From contig NZ_RJSF01000047.1 of assembly GCF_003725535.1 (NCBI RefSeq), forward strand, positions 293,381 through 357,380: a DNA stretch of 64,000 nt, in the 5' to 3' direction. Shown here in pieces: positions 35,466 through 44,487 of the stretch. The notes beneath the pieces were generated by a model that was not told the DNA's origin, ran no database searches, and was given only the letters and a program-made list of their open reading frames with translations. The translations under genes and the position numbers were made by a program. Origin of the DNA: Nocardioides pocheonensis. Its GTDB lineage: Bacteria; Actinomycetota; Actinomycetes; Propionibacteriales; Nocardioidaceae. Position 1 is the first letter of the stretch. Each line of letters opens with the position of its first letter.

Positions 35466-35887
35466 TGCGACGAACTCGCGACGAACGCGGCTCCATCTCA
35501 CTGTGGATGGTGACCGCCAGCTTCGTGATGATGGTCCTCGTCGGACTCGCCGTCGACCTCGGCGGACAGATCCATGCCAAGCAGCGTGCCCACAACGTCG
35601 CCGCCGAGGCCGCCCGCGTCGGCGGTGAACAAGTCGAAGCCGGGCCGGCCATCGAGGGCCGCTACGTGAGTGTCGACACCGCGGCGGCTCGAACCGCCGC
35701 CCAGGAGTACCTCGCAGCGGCCGGCGTCACCGGAACCGTGACAGTGACCGGCGGCGACACGGTCCACGTCGAGGTGACCGACACCTACACGCCCAAGTTC
35801 CTGAGCTTCATCGGCATCGGCGACCTCACGGTGACGTCCGAAGCCTCCGCCCGCATCGTCCGCAGCCTGGGAGGTACCGAACAGTGA
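35462..35887 (+). CDS. TadG-like minor pilus protein (copy 2)
   Basis: 141 residues. DERG/SISLW, again without glutamate at +5, then VTASFVMMVLVGLAVDLGG. I chose ATG 35462 because it overlaps the previous stop by ATGA like its partner at 9266; an earlier ATG at 35447 is possible. Confidence 0.74.
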   Translation: MMRRTRDERGSISLWMVTASFVMMVLVGLAVDLGGQIHAKQRAHNVAAEAARVGGEQVEAGPAIEGRYVSVDTAAARTAAQEYLAAAGVTGTVTVTGGDTVHVEVTDTYTPKFLSFIGIGDLTVTSEASARIVRSLGGTEQ

Positions 35888-38800
35888 CCGCACGCAACCG
35901 TGCCGCCGGGCTGGGAGCCACCCTGCTCATCGTCGTGATGGTGGTCGGGACTCCGCTGCTGCTCCTTGCGATCGGAGTGACCCCGTGGACCGAGGACCTC
36001 GGCGAGCTCGGCACCCTGCTGACCAGCCCGGACGACGGCACTCTCGCGATGCTGGTGATCGGCGTCGTTGCATGGGTCGCCTGGGTGGTTCTCGCTCTGT
36101 CTCTCCTCGTCGAGATCCTGGCCGCGATCCGCGGCGTCACCGCACCCCGGTTGCCCGGTCTCGCAATTCCGCAGGGTCTGGCAGGGCGGCTCGTCGCGAC
36201 GGCAGCGCTCTTCTTCGCCGTTGCGCCGGTCGGCGCGCCGGTGTTCGCCCCACAGGTGGCGCACGCAGCGCCGGTGGTCGAGGCACCTCCGATCGCCAAC
36301 CAGCCGGAGGCGTCTCTCGCTCCTTCGGCGGCTCCGGCCCCGGAAGCCGCGACCCATGAGGAGACACCCACGGTCGATTACGTCGTGCGTCGAGGCGACA
36401 GCCTGTGGAAGATCGCGCAGGAACACCTCGGCGATGGCATGCGTTACCGCGAGATCGTCGCTCTGAACGAAGCGGTCCTCCATGGAGAACCCAGCTTCAT
36501 CGACCCCGGGCTGACTCTGCGCCTCCCCATTGACGCCGCGCCAGCTGTCGACCCGACCGATGAGCCGAGCTCGGACAACTCGTACGTCGTGGAGGCTGGC
36601 GACACGCTCTGGGACGTCGCAGAGGAGGAACTGGGTGACGGCAAGCGGTACCCGGAGATCTTCGAGGCGTCGCACGACACGGTGCAGGCGGACGGTCAGC
36701 ACCTAACGGACCCCAACCTGATCCGGCCCGGCTGGGAACTGACGATTCCGGCCGCGGTCGACTCGCCCGTGGTCGAGTCTCCTTCCGTCGAAAACCCGCC
36801 GGTACAGACACCGGGCGGAAAGCATCTTGGTCCAGATCCCGTCGAAGATGCTCCGCCGATCGAGCCGCCCGGCAACGCCGACACTGCCGAGCCGGCCGAG
36901 CCTCCCGCGGTAGCAGAGCCGAACCAGGTCGACGACGCAGATGGCGCCACGGTGACGTGGCTGCTACCGGGCCTGACAGGAGCCGGAGTTCTTCTCGCCG
37001 GCTCGGTGCTGCTCTGCGTGCGCGCGCACCGCCGTACCCAGCAGCGCCACCGTCGCCCCGGCTTCGGCATTGCACCGCCCCCAGCCGAAGTCCGAGCCAT
37101 CGAGAAGACCGCCACCGTCGCTGGTGCGCCCGCCGCAGAGGTGATCGACCAACTCGACCGCCTGCTCCGTCAACTCGCCGCGGCCATGGACGAGGTGCCC
37201 AAGCTCAACGCTGTCGAGGTTGGCAGGGAGACGGTCACGCTGCACCTCGCCGAGGCGGCCGACCTCCCGACGCCGTGGACTGGATCGTCGTTCACATGGG
37301 CGGCGCACCTGGACTCGCCGGTGGGCGACGAGGACGTCCTCCCGCCGTACCCGCTCCTCGCCAGCGTCGGCCAGGGAGACGACGGGACATTGTGGTTGCT
37401 CGACTTCGAGAGGGCTGGATCGACTGCGCTAACCGGCGACGCGGACGTGGCGACGGCACTCGCTCGCCACCTCACAGCTGAACTGGCGCTGAGCCCGTGG
37501 ACCGTCATCTCGACGGTCGACGCGATTGGTGTTGCTTCTGAGCTGTCGTCGCTGGACTCCGGCCGACTCCGATGCCACGCGCAGGACGACACGGCGTTCC
37601 TTGCTCACCTCCAGCGGGATCTGGCCGAAGCTCAGGCTCTCGGGCAAGGCGACCCTGAGCCATTCCACGCCCTGCTCGTGACCGGTCCGCGAACCAGCGA
37701 AGTTCGCGCGCTCGCCGAACTCATACGGCACCAGACGTCCAGGTCGGGCTTCGCGGTCGTCGACATCGGAGATGCCGAGCCGGAAGACACGGTGATCGAG
37801 TTGACCCACGATGGCCGGCTGCGGGTGCCACACCTCGAACTCGATCTGGCGGCCGCCGGGCTCACGTCCACCGAAGCAACTGCCACCGCGGCGATCGTCG
37901 ACCTGACCAGGGAGGCAGTCGTGGTGCCGATGCCCCGGGACGAGGGTGCGACTGGTTGGCGGGCCCTCGCGGATCACGCCGGGGCGCTGATCACCGACCT
38001 GACCGAAGCACGTCCGCAGGGAGAAGCAGGCGGCACGTCGCTGCTGCCCGAGGCGACACAGCGATACGAAGCCGTGGCACCGACGACGGCTGACGATGTC
38101 GAGGTCCTTGCCCCGGTCGTCTCGGCACAATCCCGACGGATCGTCGAGGAGTCGGACCCACAGCTCGACGACGACCTGGCAGAGTGGCGAAATCCGGAGA
38201 GTGCGTTGCCTAAGTTGCAGCTCCTCGGTCCCGTAACCGTTATCGCGCGGGGCGATCCGCCATCGGCGGTTGCAGAGCGGCGGGCCTACTTCAACGAACT
38301 CGTGACGTTCCTGGCCCTCCACCCGACCGGGGTCTCATCGCGGCAGGTCCGTGAGGCATTCGGCATGACCCAGTCCCGCGCGCGAACCGACCTCGGATAC
38401 ATCCGGACATGGTTCGGCACCGACCCACGGACCGGTGAGCTGCACCTGCCAGCAGCTACAACATCTCCGGCTCACCGCGACCGCGGCACTAACGGCTACC
38501 AACTGACCGACGTCCTCGTCGACCTCGACCTGTTCCGTCGCCTCCGTGCCCGCGCTCAGGCCCGCGGCACCGACGGGATGGGCGACCTTGTTGCGGCGCT
38601 GGAGCTCGTCAGCGGCGAGCCGTTCAGCGACCTACGCACTCCTGGCTGGAGCTGGCTGCTCGATGGCGAGCGCGTTCATGAAATCGCGGCGTTCGCCGTG
38701 GTCGATGTCGCCCACATCGTCGCCACCGACGCCTTCTCGCGGGGCGACCTCGATCGCGCCCACATGGCGGCCGAGAAGGGCTGTGCGGCTGCACCGTACG

Positions 38801-38994
38801 ACGAGGTCTGCCGTCTCGACCTCGCCAAGGTCGCCGAGGCTGAGGGGCACGACACCCTCGCCGAACAGATCCTCGACGAGCAGGTCTTCAACCGGACCGA
38901 CGACAACCTTCCGCCGATCGACGTCCCCAAGCGCACAAGGACGGTGGCGAAAAACAACGCCTGGGGCGGCGTGAAGCGCGCCGGCGAGCGCTGA
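35884..38994 (+). CDS. LysM + BTAD-like membrane protein (copy 2)
   Basis: 1036 residues from GTG 35884. N-terminal helices, two LysM repeats (VVRRGDSLWKIAQEHLGDG and VVEAGDTLWDVAEEELGDG), an acidic/proline linker, a helix (WLLPGLTGAGVLLAGSVLL) and a C-terminal winged-helix/TPR-like region (GVSSRQVREAFGMTQSRART, then DVLVDLDLFRRLR). The architecture is identical to copy 1, but the linkers and middle domain have diverged. Confidence 0.82.
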   Translation: MTARNRAAGLGATLLIVVMVVGTPLLLLAIGVTPWTEDLGELGTLLTSPDDGTLAMLVIGVVAWVAWVVLALSLLVEILAAIRGVTAPRLPGLAIPQGLAGRLVATAALFFAVAPVGAPVFAPQVAHAAPVVEAPPIANQPEASLAPSAAPAPEAATHEETPTVDYVVRRGDSLWKIAQEHLGDGMRYREIVALNEAVLHGEPSFIDPGLTLRLPIDAAPAVDPTDEPSSDNSYVVEAGDTLWDVAEEELGDGKRYPEIFEASHDTVQADGQHLTDPNLIRPGWELTIPAAVDSPVVESPSVENPPVQTPGGKHLGPDPVEDAPPIEPPGNADTAEPAEPPAVAEPNQVDDADGATVTWLLPGLTGAGVLLAGSVLLCVRAHRRTQQRHRRPGFGIAPPPAEVRAIEKTATVAGAPAAEVIDQLDRLLRQLAAAMDEVPKLNAVEVGRETVTLHLAEAADLPTPWTGSSFTWAAHLDSPVGDEDVLPPYPLLASVGQGDDGTLWLLDFERAGSTALTGDADVATALARHLTAELALSPWTVISTVDAIGVASELSSLDSGRLRCHAQDDTAFLAHLQRDLAEAQALGQGDPEPFHALLVTGPRTSEVRALAELIRHQTSRSGFAVVDIGDAEPEDTVIELTHDGRLRVPHLELDLAAAGLTSTEATATAAIVDLTREAVVVPMPRDEGATGWRALADHAGALITDLTEARPQGEAGGTSLLPEATQRYEAVAPTTADDVEVLAPVVSAQSRRIVEESDPQLDDDLAEWRNPESALPKLQLLGPVTVIARGDPPSAVAERRAYFNELVTFLALHPTGVSSRQVREAFGMTQSRARTDLGYIRTWFGTDPRTGELHLPAATTSPAHRDRGTNGYQLTDVLVDLDLFRRLRARAQARGTDGMGDLVAALELVSGEPFSDLRTPGWSWLLDGERVHEIAAFAVVDVAHIVATDAFSRGDLDRAHMAAEKGCAAAPYDEVCRLDLAKVAEAEGHDTLAEQILDEQVFNRTDDNLPPIDVPKRTRTVAKNNAWGGVKRAGER

Positions 38995-39027
38995 TACGGA
39001 CCGCCCCCGAACTTCTTTCTGAGACGA

Positions 39028-39104
39028 CCACGGGCGGGGCTGACCTGCGAAAACGCTCGACCGACAACTCGCCCGTGGCCGCCTGAGCGACTCGCCCGTG
39101 GGCG
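39028..39104. promoter_or_regulatory. Conserved dyad element upstream of Prim-Pol (copy 2)
   Basis: CCACGGGCG (39028-39036) pairs with CGCCCGTGG (39070-39078), a perfect 9-bp dyad around TGACCTGCGAAAACG. CGCCC-GT-GGGCG follows at 39093-39104. The order and spacing match 13538-13611, although flanking bases differ. Likely operator and promoter of the Prim-Pol/ParB block. Confidence 0.5.
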
Positions 39105-39139
39105 AAACTTGGTGCCCCCTGCAGCGCAAAGTCGTGCGC

Positions 39140-40036
39140 ATGAACTCGGCACAACGGCAGCCCCGGTCTTCGCGGTGGAATCCGCGGCTGCCCGTCTCCC
39201 TGTCCGACGCCCCGGACCTCGTCACCGCATCCACGATGCTCGCCAGCCGCGACATCCCCGTCTTCCCGTGCATCCCGGGCGGAAAGCAGCCGCTTACGAG
39301 CCACGGCTTCCTCGACGCAAGCTCCGATCTCACGACCGTGAGGACCTGGTGGCAGCGCTGGCCCGAAGCCAACATCGGCATCCCCACAGGCGCGACCTCT
39401 GGCGTGGACGTCGTCGACATCGACGTACACCCGGGCGGCAACGGGTTCGGGGCGTTTGAGCAGGCAAGATCCGCTGGACTCACTGAGGGTTGGGCGTGGC
39501 TGGTCCGCACTCCGTCGGGCGGAGTTCACGCGTACTACCTGCGCGGGCGGGCCGACGAGCAACGCTCGTGGCAGGTGCCCGGCCAGCATGTCGACTTTCG
39601 TGGGGACGGTGGCTACATCGTCGCGCCGCCGTCGCAGGTCGCCGGAAGGTCTTACGACCTGATCGCGGTTGCCCAACACCGCGCAACCCCCATGGATGCG
39701 ACTGCCCTCCGCTCCTTCCTGGAACCCCCTCGTCCGACCCGACCGCCGGCCTCGATGCCAGCGATGGGCTCGCGTCCCGACAAGCTCGCAGATTGGGTGG
39801 CGTCCCGCCCCGAGGGCGCGCGTAACCACGGACTCTTCTGGGCCGCCTGCCGGATGGTCGAGGACGGACATGCCTTCGACGCGGCCGCCGGCCTGCTCGG
39901 TGAAGCGGCCCGATCCGCGGGCCTGTCTGACCAAGAGGCGATGACAACGATCCGGTCGGCGTACCGGATCGCAAGTCGGCTGGGGGCGGCGCGCACCGCG
40001 CGCCCTATGACCGCGGCTGAGGCGTTGGCGCTGTGA
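39140..40036 (+). CDS. Bifunctional DNA primase/polymerase (copy 2)
   Basis: 298 residues. Prim-Pol motifs PVFPCIPGGKQPLT, the metal site DVVDIDVH, GGVHAYYL and HVDFRGDGGYIVAPPSQV are kept, and the C-terminal ARNHGLFWAACRMVEDG region is intact. ATG 39140 aligns with 13647. GTGA overlap to the next gene. Confidence 0.87.
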   Translation: MNSAQRQPRSSRWNPRLPVSLSDAPDLVTASTMLASRDIPVFPCIPGGKQPLTSHGFLDASSDLTTVRTWWQRWPEANIGIPTGATSGVDVVDIDVHPGGNGFGAFEQARSAGLTEGWAWLVRTPSGGVHAYYLRGRADEQRSWQVPGQHVDFRGDGGYIVAPPSQVAGRSYDLIAVAQHRATPMDATALRSFLEPPRPTRPPASMPAMGSRPDKLADWVASRPEGARNHGLFWAACRMVEDGHAFDAAAGLLGEAARSAGLSDQEAMTTIRSAYRIASRLGAARTARPMTAAEALAL

Positions 40037-40404
40037 ACAACAACGACCACTACGAGCGTCGCGACAACCGGGTTGTGCCCGAGCACGCCGCGACTCAGCC
40101 GCAGACCGACCAGGCGGTCTCTGCGCTCGCGCATCATCGGGATCCCTCGGTACCGACCAGGCCGGACGGCCCGGCTCCGAAGGCCGAACGTGGAATCGCC
40201 TGGGTACGGCCCAGCGAGCTGCCCACCTTGATCGGCTCGAAGTGGGCTGGCCGAGGAATCGACCTCCAAAGCGAGCTGGTCCGCCGATCGCGGCGTGCGC
40301 CGGCCAAGGCAGGCCGGGCGGGCCACAAGATCAGCCGGACCGCCATCGCTCGACCGGAATCGGCCACCCCGACGGTGTCCACGACGGAGGAGTTGGGGCT
40401 ATGA
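40033..40404 (+). CDS. Small conserved protein of the replication block (copy 2)
   Basis: 123 residues, homologous to the 124-residue copy 1 protein: NNNDHYERRDN at the start, RGIAWVRPSELPTLIGSKWA in the centre, a basic tail (RRSRRAP, HKISRTAIARP). Function unknown. GTG start overlapping Prim-Pol. Confidence 0.65.
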   Translation: MNNNDHYERRDNRVVPEHAATQPQTDQAVSALAHHRDPSVPTRPDGPAPKAERGIAWVRPSELPTLIGSKWAGRGIDLQSELVRRSRRAPAKAGRAGHKISRTAIARPESATPTVSTTEELGL

Positions 40405-41267
40405 CCACAGCAATCAACGAGGCCCCGCTGGACTTCACGACGACGGAAGGACTCCGGCTCATGCTCGTCCGTCTCCGATACGGCTCCGACGGGTGGAGCC
40501 ACGACCCCGAGGCATCCGACCTGATGAGCTACGCGATGGAGAAGTACGGCGCACTGGCTCGCAAGTACGGCTATGAGCCGGTCGAGGCAGCCATCGCGGC
40601 ATTCGACGCGATGCACACGCGAGCTGTGCGCGTGGCCGACGATCCCTGGGCCGTGGTGACCCGCGCCGTCGAACTCACCCTCGTCTACGACCAGCGAGCC
40701 GACGGGCTCCTCTGCTCTAACCAACAGGCACGCCGCGAGGTAGACATCGAACGTCACGACGCCGAGCGGTTCAGCGACCGAGAGGCCGAGTTCGTCGACT
40801 TCCATCCAGCGTTCGCGATCCCCGCACCTCAGGACGTTCTCGACTTCGGTGACGCGGAGGAAGGGGGAGACGAGCCGACCAATGCCTGGGTCGCGGTCGA
40901 CGACGCCGTCGCCGTGTTCGTTGCGCTCCGCTGGCCCGAGGAGGTGGCACGGACAGCGATCGAGTACATCTGCACCAGGCTGCTGCGTGCAGGCAACCGC
41001 CACACCGCGTTCGAAGCACTACGTCGAGATCGCCACGCGCAGGCGATGCTCGACGTGGAGCAACGCGCCTGGCTGGTGTTCCTACGCGTGATCCTCGGCA
41101 ACCAGCACCCTGATCGCCGCCAGACCTCCGCAGGCCGCGGGATGCTCCTTCGGCTCGTCATCGGCGACGATCCCGAAGCACTGCTAGCGGACAGGTCGCT
41201 GGTCGCCGAGATCGCCAGCATCCGTCAGCCGATGCGCTTCGAGGCGAGAGGGCGCCACCATGTCTGA
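40401..41267 (+). CDS. Conserved protein of unknown function, replication block (copy 2)
   Basis: 288 residues from ATG 40401. Long blocks are identical to copy 1 (GWSHDPEASDLMSYAMEKYG, WAVVTRAVELTLVYDQRADG); the acidic linker is shorter (GDAEEGGDE). Soluble, helical, unassigned. It overlaps parB by 8 bp. Confidence 0.65.
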   Translation: MTTAINEAPLDFTTTEGLRLMLVRLRYGSDGWSHDPEASDLMSYAMEKYGALARKYGYEPVEAAIAAFDAMHTRAVRVADDPWAVVTRAVELTLVYDQRADGLLCSNQQARREVDIERHDAERFSDREAEFVDFHPAFAIPAPQDVLDFGDAEEGGDEPTNAWVAVDDAVAVFVALRWPEEVARTAIEYICTRLLRAGNRHTAFEALRRDRHAQAMLDVEQRAWLVFLRVILGNQHPDRRQTSAGRGMLLRLVIGDDPEALLADRSLVAEIASIRQPMRFEARGRHHV

Positions 41268-42252
41268 GCACGACGGGCATATCGAGCTCGAACGCCGCAT
41301 CGACTCGATCGTCGTCGGCAACCGGCACAGGCAGCATCCAGAGGACGACATCGAGCCGTTGATGATGTCGATCCGGAAGCTGGGGCTTCTGCAGCCCGTG
41401 ACGATCACTCCGGACGGAGTTCTAGTCTGCGGCGCTCGTCGGCTCGAAGCCGTGAAGCGGTTGGGCTGGCGCACCTTGAAGGTATGGGTGCGTTCCGGGA
41501 TCTCCGACGAGCTGAATGGCTTGCTCGCCCAGAACGACGAGAACGAGCAGCGCAAGCCGCTCACCCCGCTGGAGCAGACGGCGCTGTTTCGCGAGCTCAA
41601 GGAACTGATGCGCGAGGACGGGAAGCGGCGCCAGGAGGCGAGTCGCTTCGGCGTGGACAGCGAATCGGATGAAGCCGACGGTGCCGCCGCGGCGGCGGCA
41701 CCGCGCGGCCAAGGCGACACTCGCCGCCAGGCAGCCGAGGCAGTGACCGGCAAAGCGTCGTACAACATGCTGGAGCAGATCTCCGCGATCGAGCGAGTGG
41801 CAGCCGACCGGGGCCTCCCTGACACCGTGCGGAAGATCGCTCAAGCCGAGCTGGAGAACATCGAACGTGGCGGTGATGTGAAGCCGGCCTACTTCACGGT
41901 CCTCGCAGCCAAGGAGCTGATCGCTGTCGATGACACCCCAATGCCCTCCGGCCCGGCGACATCCGAGGAGCTGGAGCAGCTCGCTAGGGAGGCGCAGGAA
42001 AGGCTCCGCCAGAACCGTGTCCGCGGCGGAACGAAGAGCAAGCCGAAGAAGACCAGTTCGGCGCACCGAAGCCTCCGAGCTTTCGTCCTGACCTGGGGCG
42101 ACCTCGACGGCTGGTCGCGGTTCTACAACCCGACCGAGATCGCCTCTCAGATCAAAGCGAACGACTGGGAAATGTTTGAGCGAGTGCTCGCCGAGACCAT
42201 CACGTTCGCCGACGAGGTCCGCGAGCTGCGGTCCGCACCGATATCGGCCTGA
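41260..42252 (+). CDS. ParB-like nuclease-domain protein (copy 2)
   Basis: 330 residues. ParB/Srx domain with IRKLGLLQPVTIT and CGARRL, helix LAQNDENEQRKPLTPLEQTA, variable Ala-rich linker and C-terminal DLDGWSRFYNPTEIASQIK. ATG start. No adjacent ParA, as in copy 1. Confidence 0.85.
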   Translation: MSEHDGHIELERRIDSIVVGNRHRQHPEDDIEPLMMSIRKLGLLQPVTITPDGVLVCGARRLEAVKRLGWRTLKVWVRSGISDELNGLLAQNDENEQRKPLTPLEQTALFRELKELMREDGKRRQEASRFGVDSESDEADGAAAAAAPRGQGDTRRQAAEAVTGKASYNMLEQISAIERVAADRGLPDTVRKIAQAELENIERGGDVKPAYFTVLAAKELIAVDDTPMPSGPATSEELEQLAREAQERLRQNRVRGGTKSKPKKTSSAHRSLRAFVLTWGDLDGWSRFYNPTEIASQIKANDWEMFERVLAETITFADEVRELRSAPISA

Positions 42253-42312
42253 CCGGACCGCCCGGCACACCTCTCCGCCATCCCTGCGAGAGAAGACCTG
42301 AGGTGGAAGCTG

Positions 42313-42990
42313 ATGCTCTATTCGACCGCTCCCGACGACCTCCGTCGACGCCCCCTCATCGTCGTCGGCATCACGTTTGGCTTGTTGCTGATCTCCGTAG
42401 TCGCATACGTCGTCCTGATCCAGCGTTCACCAGTTGCCAGATCCTCCCAGCCGGACGTCGGTCACCGGACAGGCCCAAGGCCCGAGGCCGGGGCGACGCC
42501 CCTGAACCAGATCGCACCGTTGCCTGACATCAGCGATCCCGAGACCTTCGCCCGACAGGTCGCCCAAGAGATCTTCGAGTGGGATACCGCGACGCTCATC
42601 ACCCGCACAGACCATGTCGAGCAGCTCGTCACGGTCGGCGATCCAACCGGCGAGTCGACTCCCGGCCTCGTCTCGGACCTCGACAACTACCTTCCGACCC
42701 CGGACGCCTGGAAGGAGCTCGCGAAGTACGAAACCCGTCAGTGGCTCTCCGTCGAAGCGGTCACGACCCCGACCAAATGGCCCGAAGCGGAAGCCGAAGC
42801 AGGCGACTCGCTCCTGCCCGGCACGACGGCGTTCACGATCGACGGCGTCCGCCATCGAGCAGGGGTCTGGGAGGACGCGCCCGTCTCGTCGGAGCACGAC
42901 GTGTCCTTCACCGTGTTCGTCGTCTGTGGACCGTCGTACCCCGAGTGCCATCTGCTGCGGCTGTCATTGCCCGACCAGCCGCTGGAGTGA
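42313..42990 (+). CDS. Single-span membrane protein, VirB8/TcpC-like candidate (copy 2)
   Basis: 225 residues. N-terminal helix (LIVVGITFGLLLISVVAYVV) and exported domain (DPETFARQVAQEIFEWDTAT), matching copy 1 throughout. GAGGTGG precedes the ATG. The VirB8 role is inferred from topology and position only. Confidence 0.6.
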   Translation: MLYSTAPDDLRRRPLIVVGITFGLLLISVVAYVVLIQRSPVARSSQPDVGHRTGPRPEAGATPLNQIAPLPDISDPETFARQVAQEIFEWDTATLITRTDHVEQLVTVGDPTGESTPGLVSDLDNYLPTPDAWKELAKYETRQWLSVEAVTTPTKWPEAEAEAGDSLLPGTTAFTIDGVRHRAGVWEDAPVSSEHDVSFTVFVVCGPSYPECHLLRLSLPDQPLE

Positions 42991-42993
42991 TCA

Positions 42994-44103
42994 ATGTCCA
43001 AGGCTGTCGTCGCGGGGGTGACCGCCATCTTGTTCGGGCCGGCCACCGTTCTGCTCGGACTGGCTGTGTTGCTCAACCCGGCCGCGCAGGCCCAGTGTCT
43101 GCCGTCGGGTCTGGTCGTCGGCCAGACTCCCGCCAGTCTGACAGCCACGAGGAGCGACGGAATCGAGGTCACCCTCGACAAGGCTCAGCTCACCCGCGCA
43201 GCGACCATCGTCAGTGTGGGCGGAGGAACGAAGGATGTCGGACGCGACGGCATCGTCATTGCCCTCATGGCAGCGCTCACCGAGTCGAGCCTGCGGATGC
43301 TCTCCAACACCAGCGCGTACCCCGATTCCGCGAACTACCCGAACGACGGGAACGGCGGTGACCACGACTCCCTCGGACTGTTTCAGATGCGACCGAGCAC
43401 GGGGTGGGGCAGCGTCAAGAATCTCATGGACGCCGAGTACCAAGCCCTGGCGTTCTACGGTGGGCCCAACGGACCGAACCACGGTTCGCCTCGCGGACTG
43501 CTCGACATCCCCGACTGGAAGCTGCTTCCGAGGGGCGTGGCGGCCCAGGCCGTTGAGGTGTCGGCCTACCCCGACCGGTATGCCGCCTACGAGCCCGTCG
43601 CCGTAGCGATCCTCCACGCGATCGCGACCGGCACATCGAGCGATTCGTGCGGAGACGAGGCTCATGGCCTTGGCGTCCCACTGCCGCCCGGGTTCGCGGG
43701 AGCCTTCATTGCCGCCGCCGAATCGCAGACCGGGAAGCCGTACGTCTGGGGCGGCGGCACCTACACCGGACCCTCCGGCATCGGCTCCGACGGCCGCGGG
43801 CCTGGCTTCGACTGCTCAGGACTCGTGCTGTACGCCGCCTACCAAGCGTCAGGCGGGAAGCTCAAGCTTCCGCACTACTCAGGAGCGCAACTCGCCTTCG
43901 GCCAAACCGTGGCTTGGGACGCGAAACAGCCTGGCGATCTCATCTTCTTCTTCCACGCGGGGGCATCGGCGCCCCATCACGTCGCAATCTACGTCGGCGA
44001 AGGCAAGATCCTGCAAGCTCCGCACACCGGCGACAACGTGCGCCTCGGGATGGTGGCTGAGTTCGCCGGCGAGACGATGGCGATTCGCCGACTCGGTGGA
44101 TGA
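42994..44103 (+). CDS. VirB1-like transglycosylase/NlpC-P60 wall hydrolase (copy 2)
   Basis: 369 residues, as in copy 1. Lysozyme-like part with ALTESSLRML and DSLGLFQMRPSTGWG; NlpC/P60 part with GFDCSGLVLY, the catalytic histidine in PHHVAIYVG and QAPHTGDNV. Exported to cut peptidoglycan for the channel. Confidence 0.9.
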   Translation: MSKAVVAGVTAILFGPATVLLGLAVLLNPAAQAQCLPSGLVVGQTPASLTATRSDGIEVTLDKAQLTRAATIVSVGGGTKDVGRDGIVIALMAALTESSLRMLSNTSAYPDSANYPNDGNGGDHDSLGLFQMRPSTGWGSVKNLMDAEYQALAFYGGPNGPNHGSPRGLLDIPDWKLLPRGVAAQAVEVSAYPDRYAAYEPVAVAILHAIATGTSSDSCGDEAHGLGVPLPPGFAGAFIAAAESQTGKPYVWGGGTYTGPSGIGSDGRGPGFDCSGLVLYAAYQASGGKLKLPHYSGAQLAFGQTVAWDAKQPGDLIFFFHAGASAPHHVAIYVGEGKILQAPHTGDNVRLGMVAEFAGETMAIRRLGG

Positions 44104-44119
44104 GGCGCACCTGTTCGGC

Positions 44120-44407
44120 ATGACGATCTCCGGTCTTACTCCCCTGGTCGGACCCGACTTCGGTGCCGTTGGCGGCTCCAGCCAGCTCCGCGCGATCGTT
44201 GGCGCGCTACTGACCTACGGGTTGATCGTCGCCGTCCTGATGATCGTCATCTGCGCAGCGACCTGGGCCATAGGCTCGGCCCATGGAAGTTGGCAGACCG
44301 CGAGCAAATCGAAGACTGGACTCTTTGTCGCCCTTGGCGGGGCAGTACTCACCGGTGCTGCGCTCGCTTGGACCAACTGGTTGCTCGACGTGGGCGCGTC
44401 GTTGTGA
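44120..44407 (+). CDS. Small two-helix membrane protein, VirB2-like candidate (copy 2)
   Basis: 95 residues, two helices (LRAIVGALLTYGLIVAVLMI and GLFVALGGAVLTGAALAWTN) and the conserved start region GPDFGAVGGSSQ. It is followed not by its usual DUF6112-like neighbour but by the inserted antisense gene. Confidence 0.65.
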   Translation: MTISGLTPLVGPDFGAVGGSSQLRAIVGALLTYGLIVAVLMIVICAATWAIGSAHGSWQTASKSKTGLFVALGGAVLTGAALAWTNWLLDVGASL

Positions 44408-44487
44408 GCGACGAACAGCTCGCCCAGATGGAATCGCACCACTTCCTGGTGCGTGCCAGGTCGGTCTCGGGAAGCGCCACGGTCGCC